A DNA stretch of 64,000 nucleotides from Morella rubra. Its lineage: Eukaryota > Streptophyta > Magnoliopsida > Fagales > Myricaceae. Each line of letters begins with the position of its first letter. Position 1 is the first letter of the stretch. Shown here piece by piece: positions 22,650-33,349 of this stretch. Made by a program: the position numbers and the translations under genes. The stretch covers positions 41,457 to 105,456 of the forward strand of contig RXIC02000151.1 in the NCBI GenBank assembly GCA_003952965.2, written 5' to 3'. The notes beneath the pieces were generated by a model. It ran no database searches. It had not been told where the DNA came from and saw only the letters and a list, made by a program, of their open reading frames with translations.

Positions 22650-25151
22650 TTAGAGACCGAAATTGCAAGCCTGGACAAACTCCAGATCATAGTCAACGTA
22701 CTTTGTCCAAAGTGGCCGGAACTGATTCATGGCAATGTCAAGCCATGGTTTCATATTCCCATTGAAGTGCACCACAGCAGCATTGCGGATCTCATCCGGG
22801 CTGATGCTTGGATTGTAACCAAGTCCCAGAACATGCCACGACTTATCCAGAGGCTTCGTTGTCGAGTAAAATGTAATTAGACCTGGGGGCAATGTCCCCA
22901 ATTTCCACAAGGTACGGTTCTCATTCTGCAAAAAGATTACTACTTAACAGGAGCAAGAAAAAGATTCTGGAATAAATGAAACAGTAAAGATCACACAAGC
23001 AGGCGACAATGCAAGCAAGCAAAAAATTATGACAATGGAACCGCAATGTTTAATAAACTTAGTTTTTGTTTCAAAATTGTGGCCTTTATCAGTGTTGATA
23101 TACTGCCATCATTACCAGCTCAGTAGAAAGTACCTCCAGGACAACTATAGGCCGTGTGTTTTGAAGGCAACAAAACGAAGATCAATTGGTTCAAACTAGA
23201 GCATCACAATTAGCAACCAAAACGGGTAAAATAGTTCTGGGTCCTGGACCAAATGCTACTCAAGCATGCTAAACCACATAAGTACTAGAAGAAAAAACAA
23301 ATAATTACCAGATTCTGCCAGTAATGATACTGTTCCGTGCACTTCTCCCTCCTCCAAGCATCCAAATCAAAGAAGTTCATTCCGTAAGCCCATGCACAAG
23401 CTTTGGGGTTAAACTTCTCCTTAATCAAAGGATGTGAGAAATTCATGTACTGTGCATATCGATGGAAAGACCCAAAACATGTCTCAACAGCCCCATTCAC
23501 CTTGCCATCCATATCTATCTTCCACAACCCCGTCAAGTCGTTCTGAACCACAATATCATCATCCAAAAACAAAATCCTATGCAATTTCGGGTACATTTCT
23601 GGCAAATAGAACCTCAAGTGATTCAATATCGACAAATATTTTGGGTTCCTAAACTTCATGTTCGTGGTGTCCTTTGTTGCATTCTCCAGCTTATTCTCAA
23701 AGTAAAACCTCTGCAAATTTGCAGACTCCAATTGCCGAAGCACTGGCACATACGAAGAGTTCAAGAACTTGTAATCCTCAACTGCCTTCACCTCAATATG
23801 TGCTCCATTATATTCCTTCAGTTTGAACATAACTTGCATCGCCCCAAGATTCATCTTATCAGTCACAACATGGAAAACATGCTTCCAGGGCTCTTTCGAA
23901 TTCTTCACTGCCGAATTAACCACAACCGACGCTGCAATCACATTATCCGAGAAAATTGCATAATGGTAAAGCTTTGGATCCTCAAACTCTGGTGGAGATG
24001 GCTTCCCTTCATCTGAATACTTCTCTGGATTAGCAATTCTCTCTTCCATCAATCGCATTGCAAGGCAGTGCAAGCTTTTTGGGATTGATTTTGCTGCTAT
24101 CAAGCTCGAGAAAGCTCCTTGCTTCTTTGCCTTGGTTAACTGCTCATTCACAGAAAAAATCGTATCCTTCAACTTCTGGATCTTCAACTGATTATCAAAA
24201 GACTCCTTGGCATCCGCAATCACTTGTCGTGTCACTTTGATTCGCTCCTTCACTTCCTTCTCGAATTGCCGCAGAACTGATTCGTCCAGGGAAAGAGCGT
24301 CGGATTCAAAGAGAGTACGGTATGAAGGCTTGTTGAGAAGATCGGTGTAGTTTCGGGAGAGATCAGCGAAAATTCTAACGAGCTTAGAGTTCTCGAGCTT
24401 GAGCTTACGAGCATAGGAGGCGTAAGCCAAAGCCAATGAGCGGTGATCGTCTGCTTGCTTCCGGATCTGGTCCAGCCGCGGCTTGAGCGGGTCCGATTTG
24501 AGCGCGAGTACGGATCTTCTAGTAATTCCCAACCCATATGAACCGGAATTGAAACCCTAATGTACACGGAAATCAACCAAGTAAGTAACTGCTTGTTTCA
24601 ATTCTAACAATTTCCAATAATTCCACTAGCTTTCACATTACAACATTATTGTTCAAGAAAGTAACAAAAAAAGTTCTAAGGAATCTATTCTTTCGGGGAA
24701 AAGAATTCTTTTTCAAGAAAAAACTAATGTGTCAATTGCATATCTTGTGGCGAATCAGGAATGATAAGATCCAAATGTTAAAATCCTAATTCAGGGAAAG
24801 AAATTCGCCCACTTCAGTTAAAAAAAAAAAAAAAATTAACAAAACTAAAAAAAGGCTTTCATACGCCGTAAGCCTATACCATAGAAATCTGCTCGTCCCT
24901 GGGGATAATTTCTTTTTTCCAGGGAAACAGATCTAAGAGAGATAGATATAGAGAGATAGCAGGACACTAACGATGTGGTGGAGGTCGGAAGTGTCGGTGC
25001 GGGAAGTGAAGAGGAAAGAGAGAGTGAAAAACAGGCAGATAGCCGCTGTGATCGCGGAGGCCAAGATTCTGAACGTGGAACCCAAGCTCCGGATCGGTCC
25101 TCCCCCTCCGTTCAGTCTCTCCGTAGAGCGCGCGGTTCGAAGGTTCGGCAT
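22650..25151 (-). CDS. GAUT8: Galacturonosyltransferase GAUT8/QUASIMODO1 (GT8)
   Basis: Golgi type II membrane glycosyltransferase of family GT8 acting in pectin (homogalacturonan) synthesis. Minus-strand exons 25151-24972, 24556-23309 and 22925-22650, all phase 0, encode 567 residues. After a short basic N-terminus there is one hydrophobic segment at about residues 30-50. A coiled, charged stem follows (SLALAYASYARKLKLENSK). The catalytic domain shows the metal-binding LDDDIVV with Asp392-394 and the C-terminal HFNGNMKPW motif (529-537). The protein ends in DLEFVQACNFGL. The close match to remembered QUA1 sequence supports GAUT8 rather than the sister GAUT9, though a tree would settle it. 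An in-frame TTG lies upstream of the chosen ATG. A GA-rich tract near 25264-25282 is probably in the leader. Confidence 0.94.
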
Positions 25152-25454
25152 TTTCGTGACCCTTCTCGCCAATTCGATAAACGATTGTTATTTCTGTGTG
25201 TGCCTGTATGGCTGTATCTGTCCCTGAGAGTGTTTTTTACTGCTGTCTCCTACGCGGAGAGTCTCTGAGAGAGAGAGAGAGGGATTGGGACTTCTTAAAA
25301 ACAAAATTATGTGCCAACTGGCAGTGACCCATGACGCGGGATTTTCTTCGCTCCACTTAGTACACTATGGTTTTTTTTTTTTTTTTTAATAGAAAATAAT
25401 ATGGTTTTTTGTTTTTTTCTTGTTTTTTATTCTCGTTTTTGTTAATTTTATTAA

Positions 25455-26205
25455 GAGAAATTTACAAATACCACACTAGGTTTCAATGACTTTTTAAAAA
25501 ATTTATTGAGTTTTAAAAAATTTCAAAAACTCACTAGGTTTATCATTTTGGTATAAAAACTCACTGAACCCAACGCCGTTAGACCGGTTTAACGGAAAAT
25601 TCATCCCGTCCAATCATACTGTGACATGTCCTTAAATAAATAAAAAATTTAAAACTAAATCTAAAATTAATAAAAAAACATAATTAATTTTTTTAAAAAA
25701 AAATTGAAAGGTCCCCGATCCTTTCACAATGGAGGGGGAATCCCCCCTCTGCCTTGGCCGCCGGGGGAGGAGGATCTCCCCCAACCCCACCTTGGGGAGG
25801 TCGCCCAACCCCCACCCAGTCACCGACGGGTGGGGCGCCCTCGCCTGCTGGGCGGCCAAAGGTGGAGGGGGGGAGATCCTCCTCCCCCGGCGGCCAAAGG
25901 TGGAGGGGGGATTCCCCCTCCACCGTGAAAAGATCGAGGACCTGATCCTTTCAATTTTTTTTTTTAAAATTAATTATGTTTTTTTATTAATTTTAGATTT
26001 AGTTTTAAATTTTTTATTTATTTAAGGACACATGTCACAGTATGATTGGACGGGATGAATTTTCCGTTAAACCGGTCTAACGGCGTTGGGTTCAGTGAGT
26101 TTTTATACCAAAATGATAAACCTAGTGAGCATTTTAAAATTTTTTAAAACTCAGTGAGTTTTTTAAAAAGTCATTAAAATCTAGTGTAGTATTTATAAAT
26201 TTTCC
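25455..26205. mobile_element. Giant palindrome, Mutator-like MITE with 9-bp target duplication
   Basis: Left arm about 25455-25782 and right arm about 25869-26205 are inverted copies nearly to the centre, with a loop of about 86 bases. Ends read GAGAAATTTACAAATAC and, on the other strand, GGAAAATTTATAAATAC. The 9-base direct copies TTTTATTAA flank it at 25446-25454 and 26206-26214, which fits Mutator-like elements with long terminal inverted repeats; the flank is AT-rich, so the duplication alone is not decisive. The outer arms are AT-rich and the inner 200 bases extremely GC-rich. Open frames inside are shadows of the palindrome. Confidence 0.82.
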
Positions 26206-26214
26206 TTTTATTAA

Positions 26215-28898
26215 TGAGCTTTTATTTGGGCATGAATGTTCAAGTGAGTGCTTCTCCGTGATTGTCGGTCGGTTGGCATCACATGAGGAATAGTATTGAG
26301 AAAAAACATATAATATAATAATTAGTATCCCAGCTTTGTTATTATGGCTAGTGTTTTCAGGCCAAAATTTGTGGTATTTAAGTTTCAAAATTTTAGATAC
26401 ATTAAAATTTTTTATTTAATAAAATAACTATAAAATAATCAATCTCTTATAAAATTATTTCTTTTTTTTAGCACATTCTTAGACTTCAGTTATTCAAACC
26501 AATCTTTTGAGATTAAATCATATCTTTTCATTATAATACATATAAAAAAATTCATTCAAATTATCTAATTTTTCATTTTTTTACCATTTTTCATAAATCA
26601 AATTTTTGATCACCCACAATTTTAACCGGCAATCATTAGATTTGGTGAGAATGGAGAGAGAAAATAGATTTTTCTTTGAATTTTGTTTTTTAGCAATATT
26701 CCTTGTTTCCCATAATTTGTTAGACCAAAGAGGTAGTGGTATCAGACTATATAAAAGATTTTTTTTAAAAAAAAAAAAAAAGTTAAGGTAATTCCTTTTT
26801 AGGGGCTTAACTTCATTTTTAATTTCCTATGATATTTTAGTTATACTTTTCAAATTTAAATTACAGATCCTATCTCGAACCTTTTTCATATCTGGTATTA
26901 TCTTAATTTATCTAGACTCTCTATTTCGACCGGTAGATTTACATTAAGGAATTTTGACTTTGTTGTAAGAAAGTGAATAAGAAATTCTATTAGACATTGG
27001 GGTTTCACCAACCAACACTATCTGACGGAAGGCTGCTGAAAGCAAAGATTTTTATAGTGGCTGCATGTCAAGTGTTCTCTCTGAAATTTACTCATGATTG
27101 CATTAGAGAATTTTTTATTTTTTTTTCAAAATTTTTCTTATTCGAAAATTTTTCGTTCTAATTTTAATTTTTTTTTTTTAAACATAAAACTTCAAAATCT
27201 AATAAACATCTTGTTAGATGAACATCATCTCATGTTTCACCAAAATAAGCATAAAAATTCAATAAAATGATCTCTTTCTTTACTCTCCCAACAACTTTCA
27301 TAAAACTAAAAATTCAAAATCTATCAAATATACTTCAAAAATTTCACTACTTTTTTAATAAAATCTAATAAAGCTCTAATATATCTCAATTTTCACATCG
27401 CCACTAAAAATTTATTAAATTTTCAAATAAAACATGAGTCATGGAGCATATAGATTGTTTGTGTATGAAAATATAGAGACGTTTGATTGTGTCGAATGTC
27501 TATGGAGGACGCTAGCTTCAAAGCTTCCCAACTTCCGTTGGTAAAAATTGAGAATTTTTCTTGGACCGAGCCAACAAAATCCTCGTGGAATCGAAACATG
27601 TAGGCGGCCTCTTAATGTTTTCTCCTATATAGCAAACAGGGCCGGCCCAAACCAAACCAGGGCTTAAGGCAGTAGGCCTTTTATATAAAATTTAAATATA
27701 AATATTTAAAATTATCTGAAAATTATTAAATTCAATGTAAAATATTCAAAAGCCCCGGCAATTCTATTTTAGAGGCCCTCGTATATGACATTAAGGTCCC
27801 ATGACTTGCACGATTAAGAAATTTAGAGGGCATTTTTTCTTTTGAACAAAGTTTAGAAATCTGAAAAAAAAAATTAGGAAATCTAAGAGAAACATACCAC
27901 TCGTGGAAAAAAAGACAATGCATTCACGATATAATTTTTTTTTCTTAGCATTTTTTTACTTTTTATGGCGCCTTGCTCAGGGTGAGGCCTTAGGCCACCG
28001 CCTAAGTTATCTTACCCTTGAGTCGGCCCTAATAGCTAATAACATAGAGAATAACATAAAGATTAACAAATATAACATCATAGTCGTGATTGCTAGTATG
28101 AACTTACTCATCAAATTTTGAAAGCAAATACTAAGATAGATAAATTTTAGAATCAAAATTCTCTACAATTCGCCACTTGCATTGTATACTATAATTCGGA
28201 TAGAGATAGACATATTAAGTATTAAAGTTTTAGGCAAAATTGTAAAGAATTGAGTCCTAAAATTCAAATATTTCATTCGGTCAAGGAATCACAAGTATCC
28301 CTAAACTGAATTTTAGATCAGAGAAAAGAAACCTGACAGCTTGGTTTTGCCTAGGATGCTCCCGCTATATGAGCGCAGATAATACCTAATAAAGCTTACC
28401 AAACATCATATTACGGCAGTTGGGTGAAACACCTACCTGGTTGTCCCGCAAAAAAGCCCAGCATGACCCCCTTACATTATAAAATTGAAGGGCCCTAGCA
28501 ACATTATTGTAAAGATGGAGCCTATCTCTGCAATGCATCATCTATCACACTTATTGCTGATTATTCAATGTGAAGGACTTTGGTCTGGTAGAACTTTAGA
28601 CCATAATGTCATACCCAGGCTCACCTACATATGCATAGGAAGCAGGATGATCCAAGCTGTGGGGAGAAGGCAATAGGTGAGATGAATGCTAGCCATTGCT
28701 GCTGCTTTTAAGCTGGGACAGTTACATAGAAAGCTCTTCTCTATGACCCAAGTTAAGAGATATTTGTTTTTACAAGGCACATTGTCCCCAAATTGAAGGG
28801 ATGAAAACACAAAGCTTGAAACAAGAGGCAATATTTACTTGTGGTTCTTAAACAGTACATTGTTTTCTATTGCCAAGATAACAGAGCAAAAATCTCAT
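26215..28898. other. AT-rich intergenic region
   Basis: Lies between the palindromic element and the 3' end of the uncharacterised membrane-protein gene. Apart from the MITE at 27637-28031, no gene or clear repeat is visible. The last 200-300 bases probably hold the 3' UTR of the minus-strand gene. Confidence 0.5.
27637..28031. mobile_element. hAT-type MITE, second family
   Basis: Starts CAGGGCCGGCCC and ends GAGTCGGCCCTA, giving imperfect inverted ends (C/T)AGGGCCG(G/A)C. Near-identical 8-base flanks ATAGCAAA (27629-27636) and ATAGCTAA (28032-28039) differ at one base. There are also subterminal inverted AGGCCTTTT/AAGGCCT-type blocks. No transposase frame. The termini match the CAGGG type common in hAT elements. 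It is older than the element at 17536, judging by the mismatch in the duplication. Confidence 0.75.
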
Positions 28899-30221
28899 TC
28901 AATGGTATCCCTTCTTTCCATGCCTGCCGAGTTGGTGCAACCATCCTACCCCTTTCAGGGCCTTGGAGAATTTGACAAGATTAGGCCTTCCCATTCCTAA
29001 GTTCATCTTCCCTGCTGAGAACTTCAAAGCCTGCAAGCAGCACAACTGCCCATCAATGTCTTCCTCTTCCTCCTCATCATCATCCTCGTTGTACCAAATC
29101 CCACTTTTCTTTCCCTTCTTCGTGTTGCTTTTCGCCTGCGTCTTGTTTGAGTCGGTTTCATATGTCTCCCATAGCAAATCCATACCTTCAGCTCCATCCA
29201 CATTGTGTCTCTCCTCGAAGAGCTTGCATGCCAGTGTCCTTCTCCACTCCTTCTCTTTCCTCATTGAACCAAAGCTTCCAAGAGCACTGGAACCCAATAT
29301 TGCTTGAGAATTCTCCATCACTTGTGAAGTATGTTCTCCATCAGGACAGTCACTATTAGGACTCTCAAGAATTGCACCTTCTCTTAGGGAGTTTACCCTC
29401 ATCTTGGGATCAAGCTTTTCACTATATTTAGTGCCGAGTGCTGTATCATTTACCTCATTACACATTGCCTTGGATCCGCTTCTGATCACGGATGGTTTTT
29501 CTTTTGTTTCTTCCACTTTATAGGACTCTGCGCCTAGTTGGTTGACTTCTTTCTCTTCCTTTACACCCGACATAGTTTCCAATTCATTCTTTTCTTGGAA
29601 AAAGCAAACTAATCTCTTCACTCCCGTAATCTGCTGAGTGATTTCCGGCTGTCTCGTCTCAACCGGATGCGCATCTGAATTGCTAGTTAGAGCTTCCAAA
29701 CCAGTTGTACAATTGTCTCCAGCAGCCAAACTCTTGTCAACCAGTACTTGATATGATTCCGAGCAAATTTCTTTAACTTCCAACTCCAACACTTCCTCCG
29801 GTTCCTCTCGAATTCCCAATGTGGACGTGTCGAACACAATCTTGTACATTTCAAGCTCCTCAAATTGTTGAAAATTCTCATGATTTTCATCGTCTAGAAC
29901 TTTAGGCTGTAATCTTTCTAGAACAGCATGATATGTGCCAACAAGAAACCCTGCCCCGGATTCTGACAATTCGGAGACGTGAGAGTGTTGCCGGACAAGG
30001 TCGGGGGAGACAGTGAGAAGAACAAGGAGGAGGAGAAAGGTGGTGATGAAGAGAGGAGATAGGAAAGAGAGAAGCTTGAGAAGGTAGGGTGAAAAGAAGA
30101 CGAAGTAAGAGAAGTAAAGGGGGTGAGAGATAACGAAGAAGCAAAAATGGTACAAGTTAGAGAGGAGAAGACTAGAGAATTCTGTCTTCTTGGAGGTGCT
30201 TGAGAAAGAGAACTCAGACAT
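28899..30221 (-). CDS. Uncharacterised plant membrane-anchored acidic protein
   Basis: Single-exon frame of 440 residues with its ATG at 30221. I recognise it as a plant-specific type but know no function. Residues about 20-72 hold two adjoining strongly hydrophobic segments rich in Leu, Phe and Tyr, so it is probably a membrane protein with a short N-terminal tail. A long acidic, Glu/Ser-rich region of low complexity follows. The C-terminal third looks conserved: EWRRTLACKLFEERH, then GMDLLWETYETDS, a DDDEEEEEDIDGQLCCLQAL acidic run, and LVKFSKALKGVGWL near the end. The leader holds a GA microsatellite. Some databases may label relatives as a ribosomal L34-type protein, but nothing in the sequence supports that. 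Confidence 0.75.
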   Translation of the reverse strand: MSEFSFSSTSKKTEFSSLLLSNLYHFCFFVISHPLYFSYFVFFSPYLLKLLSFLSPLFITTFLLLLVLLTVSPDLVRQHSHVSELSESGAGFLVGTYHAVLERLQPKVLDDENHENFQQFEELEMYKIVFDTSTLGIREEPEEVLELEVKEICSESYQVLVDKSLAAGDNCTTGLEALTSNSDAHPVETRQPEITQQITGVKRLVCFFQEKNELETMSGVKEEKEVNQLGAESYKVEETKEKPSVIRSGSKAMCNEVNDTALGTKYSEKLDPKMRVNSLREGAILESPNSDCPDGEHTSQVMENSQAILGSSALGSFGSMRKEKEWRRTLACKLFEERHNVDGAEGMDLLWETYETDSNKTQAKSNTKKGKKSGIWYNEDDDEEEEEDIDGQLCCLQALKFSAGKMNLGMGRPNLVKFSKALKGVGWLHQLGRHGKKGYH

Positions 30222-30401
30222 TTTCCCTCTTGGTGTCTAAGAGAGAAAGAAGAGAGGACGGTTTCGTTTTTATTCTGTTTCAGCAATCGGAATGGAAGGG
30301 AGAGGTAGAAAAGCCTTCTTCTTGTTTTCTCGTTTCAGCAGTGGAGGAAAGAAGTGTGAGATTGGAAGTGAGAGCGGCGTGAATAAAGGGAAGAGACTGG
30401 G

Positions 30402-30403
<2 letters not shown>

Positions 30404-30434
<31 letters not shown>
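30404..30434. repeat. (GA)n microsatellite
   Basis: A run of about fifteen GA units roughly 185 bases upstream of the minus-strand ATG at 30221, probably in the 5' UTR or core promoter, where GA/CT tracts are common in plants. Confidence 0.85.
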
Positions 30435-32387
30435 TAACTACCACTAGAAAGAAAAAGCACCTTTAGAAACTTTTCCTGCCTGTCTATAACAACCAAGTTT
30501 TCTTTTCTTTTCCTTTTTGATTCAGATTTGCATAAAAAAAACCCCCAAGTCCTGCTTGATAATTGCATGGAATCTGTACAAATTCAGTATTGTCAAAGAA
30601 AATTACTCCCAAACAACTTCTGCCAAAGAAAGAGTTTCTAAAACTTTAAACTTATACTACTAGGTAAAGAAGTGGCAAATTTGCAGCCAAATGTGCTCAA
30701 GGCATCTTCTGCATACAATTTTATCTAATATGGGATTAAAATCCTCTGTAACTTCATTACTTCCTACCTGAATCAGACCATGCAATTCGGAGAGAGAGAC
30801 ACACAATAAGCAAACTCTATTATAAGACTCATGCTGTCCAAAATTTTACATAGGCAGATAAGAGCAGCATTGCAAAGTGTAGTGTCTATCTCTATCCGAT
30901 TTGGATAGAAATTTGTAGAGGATCTTAGTTTGGTTAACATGCAAATGCATTGAGTGACATGAAAATACTACCACGCGCTTATTTTACAAGAAGAAGATAA
31001 GTAAGCCTGTCATATCATGACAACTTCAGTAAAAGAATACTCATAGCTTCAAATTGAGGAAACCAGCTTCTTATTCAAGGATCTGCTGCTATTTTTAGAT
31101 ACCTAAATTCTGGGCTTGTTGTTTATCATATATCACGGTGAACCTCTAGCATTCCATTTTTTTTGGCAGGATCTTCAAATTTGAGATTGCAGTTATACTT
31201 CCAAGTTATTGCAGTGTTAGAGCTCTGTTCTTACCAGCCTACTACACTTCTTTGTGCTCCATTTCTTTGGTTCTTCTGAACGTAAACCGCCATGGAGATG
31301 AAATGCAGAAAAGAAAGAGATATACGAGACACAAAAAGAGCAGACGAGAGTGACAGGGGATTTATACAACTAAAACAGATCGTACAAACAAGTGCAATAC
31401 GGCAATCCAATTCTAGCCGAAAATATTCGTGGATGTATTTCTTCTTTTGGGTAACTATTTTCTTTGGCATATTTCATACATGGGCAGGCATCTCACCATT
31501 CTTGCTTCCCCAATGCTTTCGTCTCTGTTTTGCTAATGCAGTAGCTCTGTTGCCGCTATCAGTATCTACCCCATATTAAGCTCGGGCACCACCACTCCCC
31601 CACAGACAAAACACACTGAATCTTTTCCAGCCAGTCGGGCACTGTTCGAAAAAACACAAACTTTCTTCAATTACAACACACCATAATTAACCTTTTTGCT
31701 GTCAGAAGAAATCTTATCCCTTTACCATCAATCACAGCCTAATTTGTGACAGGGTATTAGTCGATTAGATCCAGTCATGCAACTAACAACCATCCAGCTT
31801 TGAAGATTTAACACTAATTTGATGTGGAAGGAATATAGCGCACCTAGAAAAAAGAAGTTGCTGGTACCTCTCATGTAGGAAGATTGATGATAGGAGGAGA
31901 CAGAGAGTGATTGAGGTACAAGCAGGTAAGATGGATTGGCACATGGGAAGCCACTCATGACCACTCAAGTTCTTTCCCTGCATGCACCCCACGGTCCCCG
32001 GCTTTTTCATCCCTCAAGGGACCCATATGTCTGCGTGCTATGCTTTTGGGTCTCCCAGTATGCTCTCAGTGTCTCAATGGAAGCTTTGGCAGATTTTCTT
32101 TTCCATCTCATTTTGACCAACGTATCTATACCAACGTGCAGTTTGTCTTCTATGGTATGTCGGTAGCATTTGCTCACTCTGATCGAAGGACCGGCAGAAA
32201 ATAAAGGGGAAAATCTATGATGCATACTTAAGGTAAAGAAAAAACAATCTGGAACCGTTTACTTAGCGCATCGATGACTCTTGTTAGTCGACTCGCATTC
32301 ACATCTTTCTTGTATGACAAAATGCCACAAAAGTGAAAGCTTTCGCCCTTCTAGCCAGCAGTTAAGTTACGAACAACACGTTACTAG
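30435..32387. other. Intergenic region, nothing recognised
   Basis: Contains the upstream region of the minus-strand gene at 28899-30221. About 30770-30910 resembles stretches near 2585 and 46690 (a dispersed repeat). Open frames at 31230-32220 on both strands overlap each other and match nothing I know. Confidence 0.45.
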
Positions 32388-32579
32388 AGGTGGTGGCTTA
32401 GTGGTGTACAGACTGTGCCTAAGACTCAGGACTTGCTCCCAACAAAGGCTCAAATCACAATAACTCCATTATACTCTGATTGGTCCATACACTACGTAGA
32501 ATTCCGAAGTTTAAGTGGTGATAGATTTCAGCTTGGCTGATGCTCCATTCCTTGGGGACCTTTATTGCTTTTAAAAAAA
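32388..32579 (+). mobile_element. Probable tRNA-derived SINE
   Basis: An A-box-like GGTGGCTTAGTGGT lies near the 5' end, a B-box-like GGCTCAAATCA about 50 bases later, and an A run closes the element at 32572-32579. The order and spacing fit a pol III promoter. I could not find convincing target duplications, so the borders are approximate. Confidence 0.6.
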
Positions 32580-32613
32580 AGGGTTAAGAACAAGGCAACC
32601 CAGCGTCAACCAG

Positions 32614-32842
32614 CCCTATTTTCAGTCATCCAAGAGAATTGAGTGGTTATAAACGAAGCTAGTGCTTTGTTTAACATAATAGACACAATGATACTTGCTA
32701 CTCTCCACCAGTTACTAGAAACTCGACCCTATTTTCAGTCATCCGAGAGAATTGAGTGTGTGTTATATACGAAGCTAGTGCTTTGTTTAGCATAACAGGC
32801 ACAATGATACTTGCTACTCTCCACCAGTTACTAGAAACTTGA
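32614..32842. repeat. Tandem duplication, 113-bp unit
   Basis: Two copies begin CCCTATTTTCAGTCATCC at 32614 and 32727 and share GAAGCTAGTGCTTTGTTTA and TACTTGCTACTCTCCACC. Several substitutions and a small indel separate them. Non-coding. Confidence 0.9.
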
Positions 32843-32978
32843 CCCACCTATAACTGAAATGAGAAGAGACATATTCATTGCAGCTCAGACCTTAAAGCAA
32901 TATACTCAGGTGATTACTTCCGCTCAATCATGAACAAGCGGGGCCTACTGTTGACAATTAACCATCCTAATGCACAAG

Positions 32979-32993
32979 AGGGGGGGGGGGGGG
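32979..32993. repeat. Poly-G run
   Basis: About fifteen consecutive G, followed by a TGCGCGGCG stretch. Its length is unreliable in sequencing. Confidence 0.8.
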
Positions 32994-33349
32994 TGCGCGG
33001 CGAGACATCTAGTCCACCTACAACTTTTTTCTAAAGAAAAGTTTTAGCCTTTTCTAGTCAATCAGCAGTTCTTACTAATCCCACAAAAATGAAAACCCAA
33101 AAAAAATTTGGGTGGGTGACGGGATAAGGGAGAAGAACACCACGTGCATGAACAAGAGAATTGTAGGTTTTCAAAAGGAAAGTTATAGCTATTAGAAACT
33201 CCAAAAGCATCCACGTCCAAACAGAGAGACCATTGCAAACACAAAAGTGAAGTCACACCATGGCTTTAATGAAGTACTCACAAACACACCCTAGAAGTTA
33301 CAACATCTACCATCCTACCCCATTTTTCACATGATACACCCAGCAGATG

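Noticed and set aside
25632-26025. Several overlapping frames rich in Gly, Pro and Arg on both strands
   Set aside because: They all lie in the GC-rich heart of the palindrome and mirror each other; no family resemblance.
31861-32080. Possible microRNA precursor
   Set aside because: I checked for plant miRNA families I know and for a long local hairpin; neither was convincing.
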